NCBI RefSeq assembly: GCF_005280655.1
Contig: NZ_CP040058.1
Span: 715,001-779,000, forward strand
Length of the DNA: 64,000 nucleotides
Direction of reading: 5' to 3'
Origin: Anaerostipes rhamnosivorans
GTDB lineage: Bacteria; Bacillota; Clostridia; Lachnospirales; Lachnospiraceae
The notes under the pieces are model-generated. The model was not told the origin of the DNA, made no database searches, and saw nothing but the letters and a program-made list of their open reading frames with translations. Position numbers and translations under genes: made by a program. This document shows, in pieces, positions 35,715-45,602 of this stretch. Position 1 is the stretch's first letter. The number at the start of each line of letters is the position of its first letter.

Positions 35715-36485
35715 ATGACCGGGAAAAAATTAGAGATAAAGTCTCTTAGAAAGTATTATGGAAAAAAAGAAAATGTTACAAAGGCTTTGGACGGAATCAG
35801 TTTTCAGGTTGTGGACGGGGAGTTCATCGGAATTATGGGAAGCAGCGGGTCTGGAAAGACCACTCTTCTAAACTGCATTTCCACGGCCTCGCGTCCCACC
35901 GGCGGTAAGATCTTCTTAAACGGACAGGAGATCAGCAGGCTTACCAGAAAAGAATTGGATGTTTATAGAGGGAGACAGATGGGATATCTGTTTCAGAACT
36001 TTGAGCTGATCGACAATCTGACAGCCGAAGAAAATATCATGCTGCCGGCAGCGATCCATAATGCAGGAGGCAGGAAGCAGCGTATGCATGAGCTGGCAGC
36101 CTGTCTGGAGATCAGTGACATTCTGGGCAAGTTTCCATCGGAGCTGTCCGGAGGTCAAAAGCAGCGGGTGGCAGCGGCAAGAGCGCTCTTGTTGAATCCG
36201 GAGATTCTGCTCGCAGATGAACCTACGGGGGCACTGGACTCTAAAAATGCCAAGCTTCTGATGCAAAAACTGTCTGATTTGAACAAGGAGCAGAAATCCA
36301 CCATTCTTATGGTGACACACGATGCCAATGTAGCCAGCTATTGTTCCAGGATTCTTTTTATCCAGGACGGAGTCATTTTTCATCAGCTTAGGAAAAAGAC
36401 TCCGGGGGAATCCAAGCCGGAGTTCTATGAGAGGATCATAGCCGTGCTGGCCCAGCTGGGAGGGGGAAGTGCCAATGTTCTTTGA
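35715..36485 (+). CDS. BceA-type ABC transporter ATPase
   Basis: 256 residues. Walker A GSSGSGKTT, Q-loop, signature LSGGQKQRV, Walker B ILLADEPTGALD. It is the ATPase of a peptide-antibiotic detoxification transporter of the BceAB type, which frees lipid-cycle targets from drugs such as bacitracin or lantibiotics. Ribosome site GAAAGGAT. Overlaps the permease gene by 17 bases. Confidence 0.93.
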   Translation: MTGKKLEIKSLRKYYGKKENVTKALDGISFQVVDGEFIGIMGSSGSGKTTLLNCISTASRPTGGKIFLNGQEISRLTRKELDVYRGRQMGYLFQNFELIDNLTAEENIMLPAAIHNAGGRKQRMHELAACLEISDILGKFPSELSGGQKQRVAAARALLLNPEILLADEPTGALDSKNAKLLMQKLSDLNKEQKSTILMVTHDANVASYCSRILFIQDGVIFHQLRKKTPGESKPEFYERIIAVLAQLGGGSANVL

Positions 36486-38523
36486 GATCGTGAGAAAAAA
36501 CAGCAGGCGGAACCGGAAGGATAACGGACTGCTGTTTATATCCCTTGTAATATCCATCGTTGCGTTCTATGTGATTCTGTCTTTAGAGAACCAGGATGTG
36601 ATGCTGTTCCTGAAAAAAATGGAGAGCGATGCCGTTGACAGACTGTTTCTGCTGATCCCTGTACTCTATATGGTCTCTCTGTTCTTTCTGTTTTTCCTCG
36701 TATATTTTTCAGGGAAATACCAGCTGGAGCAGAGGAGCCATGAGTTTGGCATGTACCTGATGTTTGGAATGGGACGCAAAAGACTGTTTTCCATGCTTTT
36801 GGCCGAGGATATATGGAACAGTCTTCTGTCATTGGCAGCGGGAATTCCCATTGCAGTGCTGCTTTCGGAACTGATCAGCTTGATTACCGCAAAAGCGGTA
36901 GGACTGGGTATCGTGGGGCACCGTTTTACGTTTTCTTTCCAGGCAGCCATCTGGACCGTGGCCGGATACCTTGTCATCCGGCTGGCAGCGCTGCTTATTC
37001 AAAGCGGCAGCATCGCGGCGAAGGAGATCACCCAGCTGCTGTCAGAATCCCAGGATAAACGGCATAAGGTGCATAAAAGGTATATGACAGCCATACAGCT
37101 GGCAGTGAGTCTCCTTATGCTGGCAGCCGCCTATGCCAAGGCTGTGAAAGGAAACGCATGGAAGTCGGCAGGTCAGATGGGCATTACCATGGCTCTGGGG
37201 ATCACAGGGACTTTCCTTCTTTTCCGCGGCATCGGAATCCTATTTGATCTGTTTCTGAGGCGGAGGCGAAGCGAGAAGGGGCTGACAGTTTTCACGTTCC
37301 GCCAGATCCAGGAGACGATTGTGCTCCGGCCGGATTCCATAGCGGTCTCCTCACTGCTTTTGCTGGCTGCACTCTGCTGTTTTGGATATGGATCTTCTGT
37401 CAGCTTAAATTCCGGCCTGAAAAACCAGCGAGTCATCGATTATACCTTTGAGGGGGAGCCCGGACAGATCAAAAAAGAACTGGCCCGGATAAAAGTGGAT
37501 TCCTATATGCAGGAATCATTCCAAGTGAAAACAGGGTTATTCAAAGGGAGTAGGGAAGAGGGAACTTTTTCTGGAGACGAACTGCGGGAAGCTGTGAGAA
37601 CACAGGAGGATTCCGAGGGCAGGACCGTGCTCTTAAACAACCTGCAGTATTTTAACGAGCCTTATCTGATTTCGCTTACCGGGTATAACCGTATTCTAAA
37701 ACTGAAGAAAGAACCGCCGATACGTCTGAACAACCGTCAGGCAGCCCTGTATAACAGCCGGGAATATACAAACCAGGATTCAGACAGAGTCATAAAGCGT
37801 GCCCTGAAAAAACGTCCCAGTGTAGAAATGAATCATGACAGGTACCAGCTGTCGGATACACTCTGCCAGGAGAATATTGTAACGGACCGTCTGATCACCA
37901 TAAGCTATGGACTCATTGTGCCGGACCAGGTATTTGAGCAGCTGACAGGCGGAACCTATGACTCTTACTGGAACGCAGTACTGAAGAGGGATGTGGTAAG
38001 GGAGAAAGGGCTTATGCAGACGATTATGGACATCAATGAGAAGCTTGATAAGACTTCCCTGAAGTACGAAAGCTACCTGAACAGTATGGGGAGACAGCTG
38101 TTTTACACGGTGGCAGCCAGCTATACGACCATCTTTTTGGGTACGGTCTTTCTGCTGATCGCCAATACAGTGCTGGGAGTACAGTTTTTGATGCATCAGC
38201 AGCAGACGGCAAAGAGATACCGGACAGTCCTGCACCTTGGATGCCACATCAAATATCTGTGTGAATCAGCGAGAAGACAGATCAAATGGTTCTTCCTGCT
38301 TCCAGTATCTGTTGCTGCCTCAGGCAGCCTGTTCGGGGTCAGATCACTGGCCACAGGCTTTGCCTTTGCTGACCTGCAGGGAAAAGGGGGGCTTTTGACA
38401 GCGGCAGCCGTGCCTATGATTCTTATTTTGTGTGTGGTAGAATTAGGCTATATACTGGCTGTTATGAAAAAGAGTGACCGACAGATTTTAAGGCAGGCAG
38501 AGCTAAAGAGAGACGACGGCTGA
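36469..38523 (+). CDS. BceB-type ABC permease
   Basis: 684 residues with about ten membrane helices and a large extracellular domain (about residues 320-530) between helices seven and eight, the typical BceB layout. The extracellular domain is thought to bind the antibiotic-target complex and to signal transport flux to the BceS-type kinase. Ribosome site GAGGGGGAAG. Followed 12 bases later by the response regulator gene. Confidence 0.92.
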   Translation: MPMFFEIVRKNSRRNRKDNGLLFISLVISIVAFYVILSLENQDVMLFLKKMESDAVDRLFLLIPVLYMVSLFFLFFLVYFSGKYQLEQRSHEFGMYLMFGMGRKRLFSMLLAEDIWNSLLSLAAGIPIAVLLSELISLITAKAVGLGIVGHRFTFSFQAAIWTVAGYLVIRLAALLIQSGSIAAKEITQLLSESQDKRHKVHKRYMTAIQLAVSLLMLAAAYAKAVKGNAWKSAGQMGITMALGITGTFLLFRGIGILFDLFLRRRRSEKGLTVFTFRQIQETIVLRPDSIAVSSLLLLAALCCFGYGSSVSLNSGLKNQRVIDYTFEGEPGQIKKELARIKVDSYMQESFQVKTGLFKGSREEGTFSGDELREAVRTQEDSEGRTVLLNNLQYFNEPYLISLTGYNRILKLKKEPPIRLNNRQAALYNSREYTNQDSDRVIKRALKKRPSVEMNHDRYQLSDTLCQENIVTDRLITISYGLIVPDQVFEQLTGGTYDSYWNAVLKRDVVREKGLMQTIMDINEKLDKTSLKYESYLNSMGRQLFYTVAASYTTIFLGTVFLLIANTVLGVQFLMHQQQTAKRYRTVLHLGCHIKYLCESARRQIKWFFLLPVSVAASGSLFGVRSLATGFAFADLQGKGGLLTAAAVPMILILCVVELGYILAVMKKSDRQILRQAELKRDDG

Positions 38524-38535
38524 AAGGCGGATGAG

Positions 38536-39219
38536 ATGAAAAGGATTGTGATCGCGGAAGATGAACTTTTTATGAGGGAAGAGCTTGTGTCGATTTTGGA
38601 GAAGGAAGGATATGAGACAGAGTGTCTCGTATCCTTTGTGGATGCTGCCAGAGAGATCCTGGATGGGTCCCCGGATCTGGTGCTCCTGGATCTGAATCTT
38701 CCCGGTATCACTGGTTTTGAGATCTGCAAATCCATCAGGCAGAGAAGTACGGTACCAATCCTTGTGCTGACCAGCAGGGACCAGTTAAAGGATGAGCTGC
38801 ACGCCCTTGGACTTGGTGCGGACGAATATCTGACAAAGCCCTGCCATAAGGAAAGGCTGACTGCCCGGATCTTAAATCTGCTACGCAGATCTGAGGACAG
38901 GGACCGGTTCGCAGAGTTAAAAGGGATCAGGCTGGACCGGCAGACCTACACGGTGTATATGGACGGACAGTCTGCGATCCTGCCCGAAAACCAGGGGAAG
39001 ATCCTGGAACTTCTTTTGGCGCATCCGGATGAAACGGTGACAAAATCCATGCTTTTTGAGACACTTTGGGGGACTACGGAGTACATCGATGAGAATGCAT
39101 TGCAGGTAAATATGACAAGATTAAAGAAAACAATGAACAAGCTGCATTTGCCCTGCAAAATAGAGACCAAAAGAGGCATAGGATACTGCCTTGCCCAGAT
39201 TGGAGAAAAGGATGACTGA
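38536..39219 (+). CDS. BceR-type response regulator
   Basis: 227 residues: receiver (IAEDE, Asp in LVLLDLNLPGITG near 52, TKPC in place of TKPF) and OmpR winged helix (ENQGKILELLL, VNMTRLKKTMNKL). Encoded with a BceAB transporter and an intramembrane kinase. It is the obvious binder of the inverted repeat upstream of the operon. The last eight bases overlap the kinase gene. Confidence 0.92.
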   Translation: MKRIVIAEDELFMREELVSILEKEGYETECLVSFVDAAREILDGSPDLVLLDLNLPGITGFEICKSIRQRSTVPILVLTSRDQLKDELHALGLGADEYLTKPCHKERLTARILNLLRRSEDRDRFAELKGIRLDRQTYTVYMDGQSAILPENQGKILELLLAHPDETVTKSMLFETLWGTTEYIDENALQVNMTRLKKTMNKLHLPCKIETKRGIGYCLAQIGEKDD

Positions 39220-40237
39220 CAGACTGATCCGTATTGTCGTGAAATATAAAGAATGGCTGGTGCTTACATTGGCCCTGGATCTCATATTCTGTATATTTTT
39301 GTGGCTGCAGGATGCGGCAGGTTTTTATGCCATTTTGCCTTCCGTGATCCTGGCCACCATTATTTTATATGGATGTCTGGGAGTTTGGCTGGACAGAAGA
39401 GACCGGAAAAAAGAACAGGCCTTTTTGCGACTTATAGAAGATCCAGGCATCTTAAAGGACCGGATGATATTTCAACAGATGAATGGCCAGGAAAAAGAGG
39501 CGCTGAAACTGATGGGGACCCTGTTTGAAAAAATGGAACGGCAGATCAGGGACCAGGAGGCGGACATCCAGGAATATGAAGAATACATCGAGTCATGGGC
39601 TCATGAAATCAAAACGCCGCTGGCACTGATGACCTTTGTTCTGGACAACCGGAAGGATGAGATGTCGCCCGTTGTCTATCAGAGGATGGAATATGCAAGG
39701 ACCGATATGGAAGAGAACGTTGAGAGAATGCTGTACTATGCAAGACTTCGGACGGCATGTACAGATTATATATTTGAGCGGCTGCCACTGCCTCAGATCT
39801 GCGGGGAAGTGCTGGAAGGTTATGAAAATCTGCTGAAAGAGAAGAAAATATCCATTATAAATGATGTGGAAGATGTCAGTGTGCTGTCAGACAGAAAGGG
39901 TCTTTCTTTCTTGATCCGCCAGGCAGTTAGCAACTCCATCAAATATGCAGTGCATGAAGCGGGGACGGCCAGCATCCATCTATATACAAAGTATTATAAA
40001 GAGACGGGGGACATCATTTTGGCGGTCCGGGATAATGGTATGGGAGTCAAGCCGTATGACCTGCCGTTTCTCTTTGATAAAGGCTTTACGGGAGATACTG
40101 GTGAAAAGAAAAAGAACTCCACCGGGATGGGGCTTTATCTGGCAAAACAGACGGCAGACAGCCTTGGAATCCAGATCGGGATCCCGGAACAGAATGCCGG
40201 TGGATTTGAAATCACATTCCGGTTCTGTAAAGTTTAG
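39212..40237 (+). CDS. BceS-type intramembrane-sensing histidine kinase
   Basis: 341 residues. Two N-terminal membrane helices (about 15-60) joined by a very short loop, so no extracellular sensor; such kinases read the activity of the BceAB transporter. Kinase core with WAHEIKTPLAL (H near 130), NSIKYA, DNGMGV and GMGLYLA. ATG 39212 follows TGGAG and overlaps the regulator by eight bases; a longer frame start at 39191 lacks support. Confidence 0.92.
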   Translation: MTDRLIRIVVKYKEWLVLTLALDLIFCIFLWLQDAAGFYAILPSVILATIILYGCLGVWLDRRDRKKEQAFLRLIEDPGILKDRMIFQQMNGQEKEALKLMGTLFEKMERQIRDQEADIQEYEEYIESWAHEIKTPLALMTFVLDNRKDEMSPVVYQRMEYARTDMEENVERMLYYARLRTACTDYIFERLPLPQICGEVLEGYENLLKEKKISIINDVEDVSVLSDRKGLSFLIRQAVSNSIKYAVHEAGTASIHLYTKYYKETGDIILAVRDNGMGVKPYDLPFLFDKGFTGDTGEKKKNSTGMGLYLAKQTADSLGIQIGIPEQNAGGFEITFRFCKV

Positions 40238-40238
40238 A

Positions 40239-40291
40239 GCCCCCACAGAGGGGGCTTTTTATTATTCCATAGGAAAGTTCTCCCTATGGAA
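40239..40291 (+). terminator. terminator of the bce operon, plus second hairpin
   Basis: GCCCCC-ACAGA-GGGGGC followed by TTTTT (40239-40260) right after the kinase stop. A second stem TTCCATAGG / CCTATGGAA (40265-40291) follows, without its own T run on the plus strand. Confidence 0.85.
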
Positions 40292-40373
40292 CAAAAAAAC
40301 GCTCCGCGGGGATGCACACAGAATGCGTAAGGTAATCATTTGACTGCGCTAATCGCATTTGGCACTCGAATTT

Positions 40374-41219
40374 TTAACGCCAAAAGTTTCTGTACTGAAA
40401 CGGCGTCATATCGGTATTTTTCCGGAAAGCCATAATAAAATGCGATGGATTGGAAAAGCCGCATGTAAGCCCGATCTCCTCAATGCTCAGGGAGGTTGTG
40501 GTCAGCAATTCTTTTGAGCTTCTGAGCCTCTGGGTTAAGAGATATTTGTGAGGCGTCAGTCCGTAGATTTCTTTAAACTTTCTCAAATAGTAATAATGGC
40601 TGAGACCTGCCATTTCCGCAAGAACTTCCAGAGAGATATCTTTCTCTTCCAGGTGCCCTTTCATATATTCTGCTGTTTTTTCAATGGAAAGCTCCAGTTC
40701 GCTTTTCTTTTTTTCTTTGGAGGTGATGGCCAGTAAGGCCAGCAGTCTGTGAAGATAGACTGAGGCCACATGTGGAGACGGTTCCGCATTGCCATACAGC
40801 ATGAGAATCCGCTCGCAGCAGTGCTCGATCTCAGGGATCAGGTCGGCGGAACTGATGACAAATCCCTGCTGGTCCAGCAGCAGATCCGTATAGGCATGGC
40901 TTGTGTTGCCGGTAAAATGAAACCATCTCATGCGCAGATCATCTCCGCCGGAATAATATCTGTGGGGTTTTCTGCAGTCTAAAAGCACGATCATGCCCGA
41001 ATGGGCTGTTTTTGTCTCCCCTTCGTACTCTACTGTGAGGGTTCCTGAATCAACCAGAATGATCTGGTTTACATCCAGAGAATTTCTGCTTAAAGAGTAG
41101 TCTTTGTCACAGTGGTAGGCCCCTCCGTGGGGAGAATAAAACAGATGCTCAGCGGTAAACGGATCAGGTTCATAATAGTAGCGCTCTGAGTCTTTTAATA
41201 CTCCGGTCTCTCCAATCAT
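40374..41219 (-). CDS. AraC-family regulator of the inositol operon
   Basis: 281 residues: N-terminal cupin-like sugar-sensing domain (about 20-150) and two C-terminal helix-turn-helices (about 185-280; SLEVLAEMAGLSHYYYLRKFKEIYG and SIEEIGLTCGFSNPSHF are the key helices). Divergent from the operon starting at 41453. It probably activates that operon in the presence of its substrate, as is usual for AraC members with this arrangement. Confidence 0.9.
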   Translation of the reverse strand: MIGETGVLKDSERYYYEPDPFTAEHLFYSPHGGAYHCDKDYSLSRNSLDVNQIILVDSGTLTVEYEGETKTAHSGMIVLLDCRKPHRYYSGGDDLRMRWFHFTGNTSHAYTDLLLDQQGFVISSADLIPEIEHCCERILMLYGNAEPSPHVASVYLHRLLALLAITSKEKKKSELELSIEKTAEYMKGHLEEKDISLEVLAEMAGLSHYYYLRKFKEIYGLTPHKYLLTQRLRSSKELLTTTSLSIEEIGLTCGFSNPSHFIMAFRKNTDMTPFQYRNFWR

Positions 41220-41277
41220 ACATTTCTCCTTTGAAAAGCAATTTTTTATTATTTCCTGACAATCCTGTATAGTGATT

Positions 41278-41306
41278 TGTTGTATGGATTATTGTACAAT
41301 ACAACA
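41278..41306. promoter_or_regulatory. inverted repeat between AraC gene and inositol operon
   Basis: TGTTGTAT (41278-41285) and ATACAACA (41299-41306) are perfect inverted arms 13 bases apart; ATTGTACAAT (41291-41300) is a second palindrome overlapping the right arm. It is a likely site for the AraC regulator or another dimeric repressor. No clear -35/-10 pair could be fixed for the operon. Confidence 0.5.
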
Positions 41307-41452
41307 TGTAAAGAGTCAAACATGATTTTGCCGGCATATTTTATCATGATCAGAAAGCGGTACAGCCGTTGCTGCAGTGCGCTGGTCTCTTGCGGAAAAT
41401 AACAATATATTATTATGGATGAAAACACAATCTTGTATAGGAGGATCGGAAA

Positions 41453-42577
41453 ATGAAAGGAATTCGTATTGGTTTAATCGGAGCAGGATGGATGGGGAAG
41501 GCACATACAACCGCATTCCACAACGCAAAAATGATATTCGGGGATGACGTGCCAGTGTTTGAGATGATCTCTGATGTGAACGAGGAACAAGTAAAGAACA
41601 TGGCTCAGTCCTTAGGCTACAACCGTTATACAACGGACTGGACCGACATTGTAAAAGACCCGGACATAGATCTGGTGGATGTGGCCACTCCCAACAGCAT
41701 GCACTTTGAGATGGTGAAGGCGGCTTTAGAAAACGGAAAACATGTCTTCTGCGAGAAACCGCTGTCCCTGTCTGGAGAACAGTCACAGATCCTTGCGGAC
41801 CTGGCGGCAGAAAAGAACGTGGTCAATTACTGTGGATTTTCAAATCTCATGAACCCTGCTAACCAATATGTAAAGGATTTAGTGCAGAGCGGAAAACTGG
41901 GTAAGATCATGAGAATCCATGCAACCTACGACCAGGATATGCTGCTGGATCCGAAGCAGCCGATCACATGGAGACATGTAAATAAATTTGCCGGTTCCGG
42001 TGCCTTGGGAGATCTGGCAAGTCATCTGCTCTCTGTATCCCAGATGATCCTGGGGGACATACAAGAGGTGAACGCCGTGGATTCTATTGTCATACCAGAA
42101 CGTCCGCTTCCAGGCAAAAACGAGATGGGAACAGTAGAGAATGATGATCTGATCACCTTCCTTGTAAAATACAAAAACGGAGCCATCGGAGATATCTCAG
42201 CATCCCGGGTTGCCACAGGCAGAAAGAATTACTTCTATTATGAGATCCAGGGAACCGAGGGTACCGTGGTTTATGATCTGGAGAGAATGTGTGAGGTACA
42301 GGTTTATTTCAAGGCAGATGCAGATAAGGACAACGGACGGGACTGCGGTTTCCGCACAGTTCTTTTAAATCCGGAGCACAACGGATTCAAATACTTTCAG
42401 CCGGCAGGAGGCATCGCCATTGCCTTTGACGATATGAAGACACTGCAGGCACATGAGCTGATGCAGGCCATGAATGGCGGCAGCTATGAGGGAAGTTTTT
42501 CTATGGGCGCAAAAGTGGACGGAGTTATCAGCGCTGTTCTGAAATCTGTAAAGAGCAGACAGTGGGAATTATGCTAA
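41453..42577 (+). CDS. Gfo/Idh/MocA-family dehydrogenase
   Basis: 374 residues: Rossmann fold with GLIGAGWMGKAH, catalytic EKPLS lysine segment (FCEKPL) and GALGDLASHLL with the DxxxH motif. NAD(P)-dependent oxidation of a cyclic polyol or sugar, possibly scyllo-inositol or a keto sugar; exact substrate not certain. ATG follows AGGAGG. First gene of the AraC-controlled operon; 12 bases before iolE. Confidence 0.9.
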   Translation: MKGIRIGLIGAGWMGKAHTTAFHNAKMIFGDDVPVFEMISDVNEEQVKNMAQSLGYNRYTTDWTDIVKDPDIDLVDVATPNSMHFEMVKAALENGKHVFCEKPLSLSGEQSQILADLAAEKNVVNYCGFSNLMNPANQYVKDLVQSGKLGKIMRIHATYDQDMLLDPKQPITWRHVNKFAGSGALGDLASHLLSVSQMILGDIQEVNAVDSIVIPERPLPGKNEMGTVENDDLITFLVKYKNGAIGDISASRVATGRKNYFYYEIQGTEGTVVYDLERMCEVQVYFKADADKDNGRDCGFRTVLLNPEHNGFKYFQPAGGIAIAFDDMKTLQAHELMQAMNGGSYEGSFSMGAKVDGVISAVLKSVKSRQWELC

Positions 42578-42589
42578 AGGAGGAGAACC

Positions 42590-43483
42590 ATGAAGTTTCA
42601 AAATGTTAAATTAGGAATCGCACCCATCGGGTGGACAAATGACGATATGCCTCAGTTGGGGGGAGACCTGTCCTTTGAGCAGATGGTCTCCGAGGCTTCC
42701 CTGGCAGGATTCCAGGGCACTGAGGTGGGAGGAAAGTTCCCAACCGATCCCAAAGTACTGAATAAGGCTTTAAAACTGAGAAATATGGAAATCGCCAGCC
42801 AGTGGTTTTCTTCCTTTCTCTGCTCCGAACCGTACGAAGACAATGAAAAGGCGTTTATCAAACAGCTGGACTTTCTGGAGGCAGTGGGGGCATCCCGCAT
42901 CAATGTCTGTGAACTGACAAGATGTCTGTTTGCAGAGGAGACCTCTATGTTTGGAGACAACAAGCCAAAGGCAACAGACCAGGAGTGGGAGCTGCTGTGC
43001 AAAGGACTTGACAAGTTGGGAAAGATCGCCGCAGACCGTGGGTTTAAACTGTGCTTTCACCATCATATGGCTACGGTGGTACAGACCACTGCGGAGACAA
43101 AACGGCTGATGGACCATACAGATCCACGATATGTATTTCTCTGCTATGATACTGGTCATTTTACGTTTTCAGATGAGGACCCGGTGGAAGCAGCCAGACT
43201 GTTCGGTGACAGAATCGGACATGTGCATCTGAAAGATATCCGCAGGGATAAAATGAATCAGGCATATGAAGAAGGCTTTAAATTCAGAAAAGCAGTGCTG
43301 GAAGGATGCTTTACGATTCCGGGAGACGGATGTGTGGATTATGACGGTGTTTTTGCGGAGCTTGACAAGGCTGGCTATGAGGGCTGGTTCATCGTGGAGG
43401 CGGAACAGGATCCGGCAAAGGCTAATCCATTTGAATACGCAGTCATGGCAAGAAACTATATCAGAGAAAAAACCGGTCTGTAA
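42590..43483 (+). CDS. iolE: myo-inosose-2 dehydratase
   Basis: 297 residues, TIM-barrel of the xylose-isomerase/AP-endonuclease superfamily. The N-terminal GIAPIGWTNDD, GTEVGGKFP, FHHHMATVV and HVHLKDIR motifs are specific to IolE. It dehydrates 2-keto-myo-inositol to 3D-(3,5/4)-trihydroxycyclohexane-1,2-dione. Strong ribosome site AAAGGAGG. It sits between two dehydrogenase genes that could provide its keto substrate. Confidence 0.92.
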   Translation: MKFQNVKLGIAPIGWTNDDMPQLGGDLSFEQMVSEASLAGFQGTEVGGKFPTDPKVLNKALKLRNMEIASQWFSSFLCSEPYEDNEKAFIKQLDFLEAVGASRINVCELTRCLFAEETSMFGDNKPKATDQEWELLCKGLDKLGKIAADRGFKLCFHHHMATVVQTTAETKRLMDHTDPRYVFLCYDTGHFTFSDEDPVEAARLFGDRIGHVHLKDIRRDKMNQAYEEGFKFRKAVLEGCFTIPGDGCVDYDGVFAELDKAGYEGWFIVEAEQDPAKANPFEYAVMARNYIREKTGL

Positions 43484-43498
43484 GGAGGACAAAAAGCT

Positions 43499-44503
43499 AT
43501 GGGAAAGATCAGATTTGGAATTATAGGAACAGGAAATATGGGACGCATGCGTATCCGGAACCTTCACTGCCGTATCCCGCAGTCAGAAGTCATCGCCGTA
43601 TGTGATATGAGGGAGGCCCAGGTCAAAGCAGTCCAGGAAGAATTCGGCATTCCTTACGGCTATACGGACTGCGGTGAGATGCTTCAAAATCCAGAGATCG
43701 ACGCGGTTTTGATCGCCACAGGGGCAGACGCCCACAAGGATCAGGTGGTTGCTGCCTGCAAGGCAAAAAAGCATATCTTCTGTGAAAAGCCGCTGGCGAA
43801 AAAGGTGGAGGACTGCCTGGCCATTGAAGAGGCAGTAAGAGAAAATTCAGATAAGTGCTTCACTGTGGGATTTATGAGAAGATTTGATCCTTCTTATGCA
43901 GAGGCAAAGGAAAAGATCAAAAACGGTGAGATCGGTACACCGATCCTGTTTAAAGGGGTCAGTCTGGATCCGTCCACTGTGCTGGACGCCCACTTAGAAG
44001 GTGTGAAAAACGGAATCTATGTACCGTGGTTTATCGAGATGGGCAGCCATGACACAGACCTTGCACGGTGGTTCCTGGAAGGGGATCCCGAGGACTGCCA
44101 TGCTTTTGGAGGCGCTTATGTGTGCAAAGGGTTGGAGGAATATGACGACTATGACAACGGATTTTCCCTGACCAAGATGGACAATGGGGCAACTGCATAC
44201 ATCCAGGTGGGAAGAACTGCCACATGCAGCCATGTGGAATCAGAGATCGTGGGAACAAAAGGCACCATCCGTGTAAACAGCGTGCCGAGGAAAAATTATG
44301 TGTCTTCTTTTACAGAGAAAGGATATGTGGAGGAATGCCAGGAGGACTTTATGAACCGCTGGGGAGACGCGTTTTATAATGAACTGGAGAATTTTGTGGA
44401 CTGCATAGAGAACGGACGCAGCCCGGAGACGACAGCCCATGACGGCACGATGAGCCTTAAGTTCTGTCAGAAACTGCATCAGGCATATTTGGATGAAAAA
44501 TAA
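43499..44503 (+). CDS. iolG: inositol 2-dehydrogenase-like Gfo/Idh protein
   Basis: 334 residues with FGIIGTGNMGRMR (NAD binding), FCEKPLAKK, GFMRRFDPSY and MGSHDTDLARW, motifs shared with IolG. Predicted to oxidise myo-inositol to 2-keto-myo-inositol with NAD+, the step before IolE. Ribosome site AAGGAGG. Its substrate could instead be another inositol isomer, since the operon carries a second member of the family. Confidence 0.82.
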   Translation: MGKIRFGIIGTGNMGRMRIRNLHCRIPQSEVIAVCDMREAQVKAVQEEFGIPYGYTDCGEMLQNPEIDAVLIATGADAHKDQVVAACKAKKHIFCEKPLAKKVEDCLAIEEAVRENSDKCFTVGFMRRFDPSYAEAKEKIKNGEIGTPILFKGVSLDPSTVLDAHLEGVKNGIYVPWFIEMGSHDTDLARWFLEGDPEDCHAFGGAYVCKGLEEYDDYDNGFSLTKMDNGATAYIQVGRTATCSHVESEIVGTKGTIRVNSVPRKNYVSSFTEKGYVEECQEDFMNRWGDAFYNELENFVDCIENGRSPETTAHDGTMSLKFCQKLHQAYLDEK

Positions 44504-44527
44504 ACGGAGATCTGGAAGGAGAAAAAG

Positions 44528-45565
44528 ATGAGTGATAAAATGAATGCAATCGTATTTAAAGATTTAGGAGAATTTGAATATACTAAGAGGCCTGTTCCAA
44601 AGGTCTGCCACGGAGACGATGTACAGATCAAGATCCTGGCCGCAAGCATCTGCGGCACAGATGTACATATCCTGCGCAACCCGCCTGGGATCGAGGCAAA
44701 CAAGGGAATCATCCTTGGACACGAGTGTGTGGGTGAGGTCACAGAAATAGGCAGTGACGTGATGGATCTGAAAGTGGGAGACCACATCATCCTGGATAAC
44801 AATGTGCCGTGCGGAGTCTGCACACCGTGCCAGACCGGAAACAGCAACCTGTGTAAGCACATGGGCTCCATGGGTGTCCATAAAGACGGAGTATTCGCCC
44901 AGTATGCGGTGGCTCCTGAAAAACAGATGGTGCGGATTCCAAAGGAGATTCCAATTGATCAGGCCATTTTTGCAGAGCCGTTAAATTGTGTCATGGGCGC
45001 AGTGAAAAAGCTGAAAGTTATGCCTGGAGATACCGCCCTGGTACTTGGAGGCGGACCGATCGGATTATACTTTACCACATTGATGAAAGCCTGCGGAGCC
45101 GGAAAAGTTCTTGTTTCTGAGGTATCGGATTTCCGTACGGAGTATGCGAAAGCCCAGGGAGCAGACCGGGTGATCAATCCTGCCAAAGAGGACTTAAAGA
45201 CAGAAGTGTTGAATGAGACAGATGGAAACGGGGCAGATATCGTCATCGATGCAGTGGGAGTGCTGATCAACGACGCTCTCATGGCAGTCAAAAGCGGAGG
45301 AAGCATTCTGCTCTTCGGACAGAACGGCGTCGCCAGACAGGAAATCTGCCAGAACGATATCACAGCAAGGGGTCTCACGGTTTATGGCAACTTTATCGGC
45401 AATTACACCCTGAAAAATGTGGCAAATCTCTTGTCCAGCAATAGAGTAGACTTTACAAAGATGATTACCCACAAGCTGCCCTTGGAAGATTTTGAGACAG
45501 GGTTAAAGGCAATGCAGAAAGGAGAAGCATTGGAAGTGATCCTGGATCCGTTTGCCAACGAATAA
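44528..45565 (+). CDS. zinc-dependent medium-chain alcohol dehydrogenase
   Basis: 345 residues. Catalytic zinc region ICGTDVH and GHECVG, structural zinc loop CGVCTPCQTGNSNLC, and NAD-binding GGGPIGLY. It resembles sorbitol/threonine-type dehydrogenases; in this operon it probably interconverts a polyol or a keto intermediate. Ribosome site GGAAGGAG. Confidence 0.88.
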   Translation: MSDKMNAIVFKDLGEFEYTKRPVPKVCHGDDVQIKILAASICGTDVHILRNPPGIEANKGIILGHECVGEVTEIGSDVMDLKVGDHIILDNNVPCGVCTPCQTGNSNLCKHMGSMGVHKDGVFAQYAVAPEKQMVRIPKEIPIDQAIFAEPLNCVMGAVKKLKVMPGDTALVLGGGPIGLYFTTLMKACGAGKVLVSEVSDFRTEYAKAQGADRVINPAKEDLKTEVLNETDGNGADIVIDAVGVLINDALMAVKSGGSILLFGQNGVARQEICQNDITARGLTVYGNFIGNYTLKNVANLLSSNRVDFTKMITHKLPLEDFETGLKAMQKGEALEVILDPFANE

Positions 45566-45602
45566 GCCATCGCCGGAAAACAACTGTTTATGGAGGAAAG
45601 AT

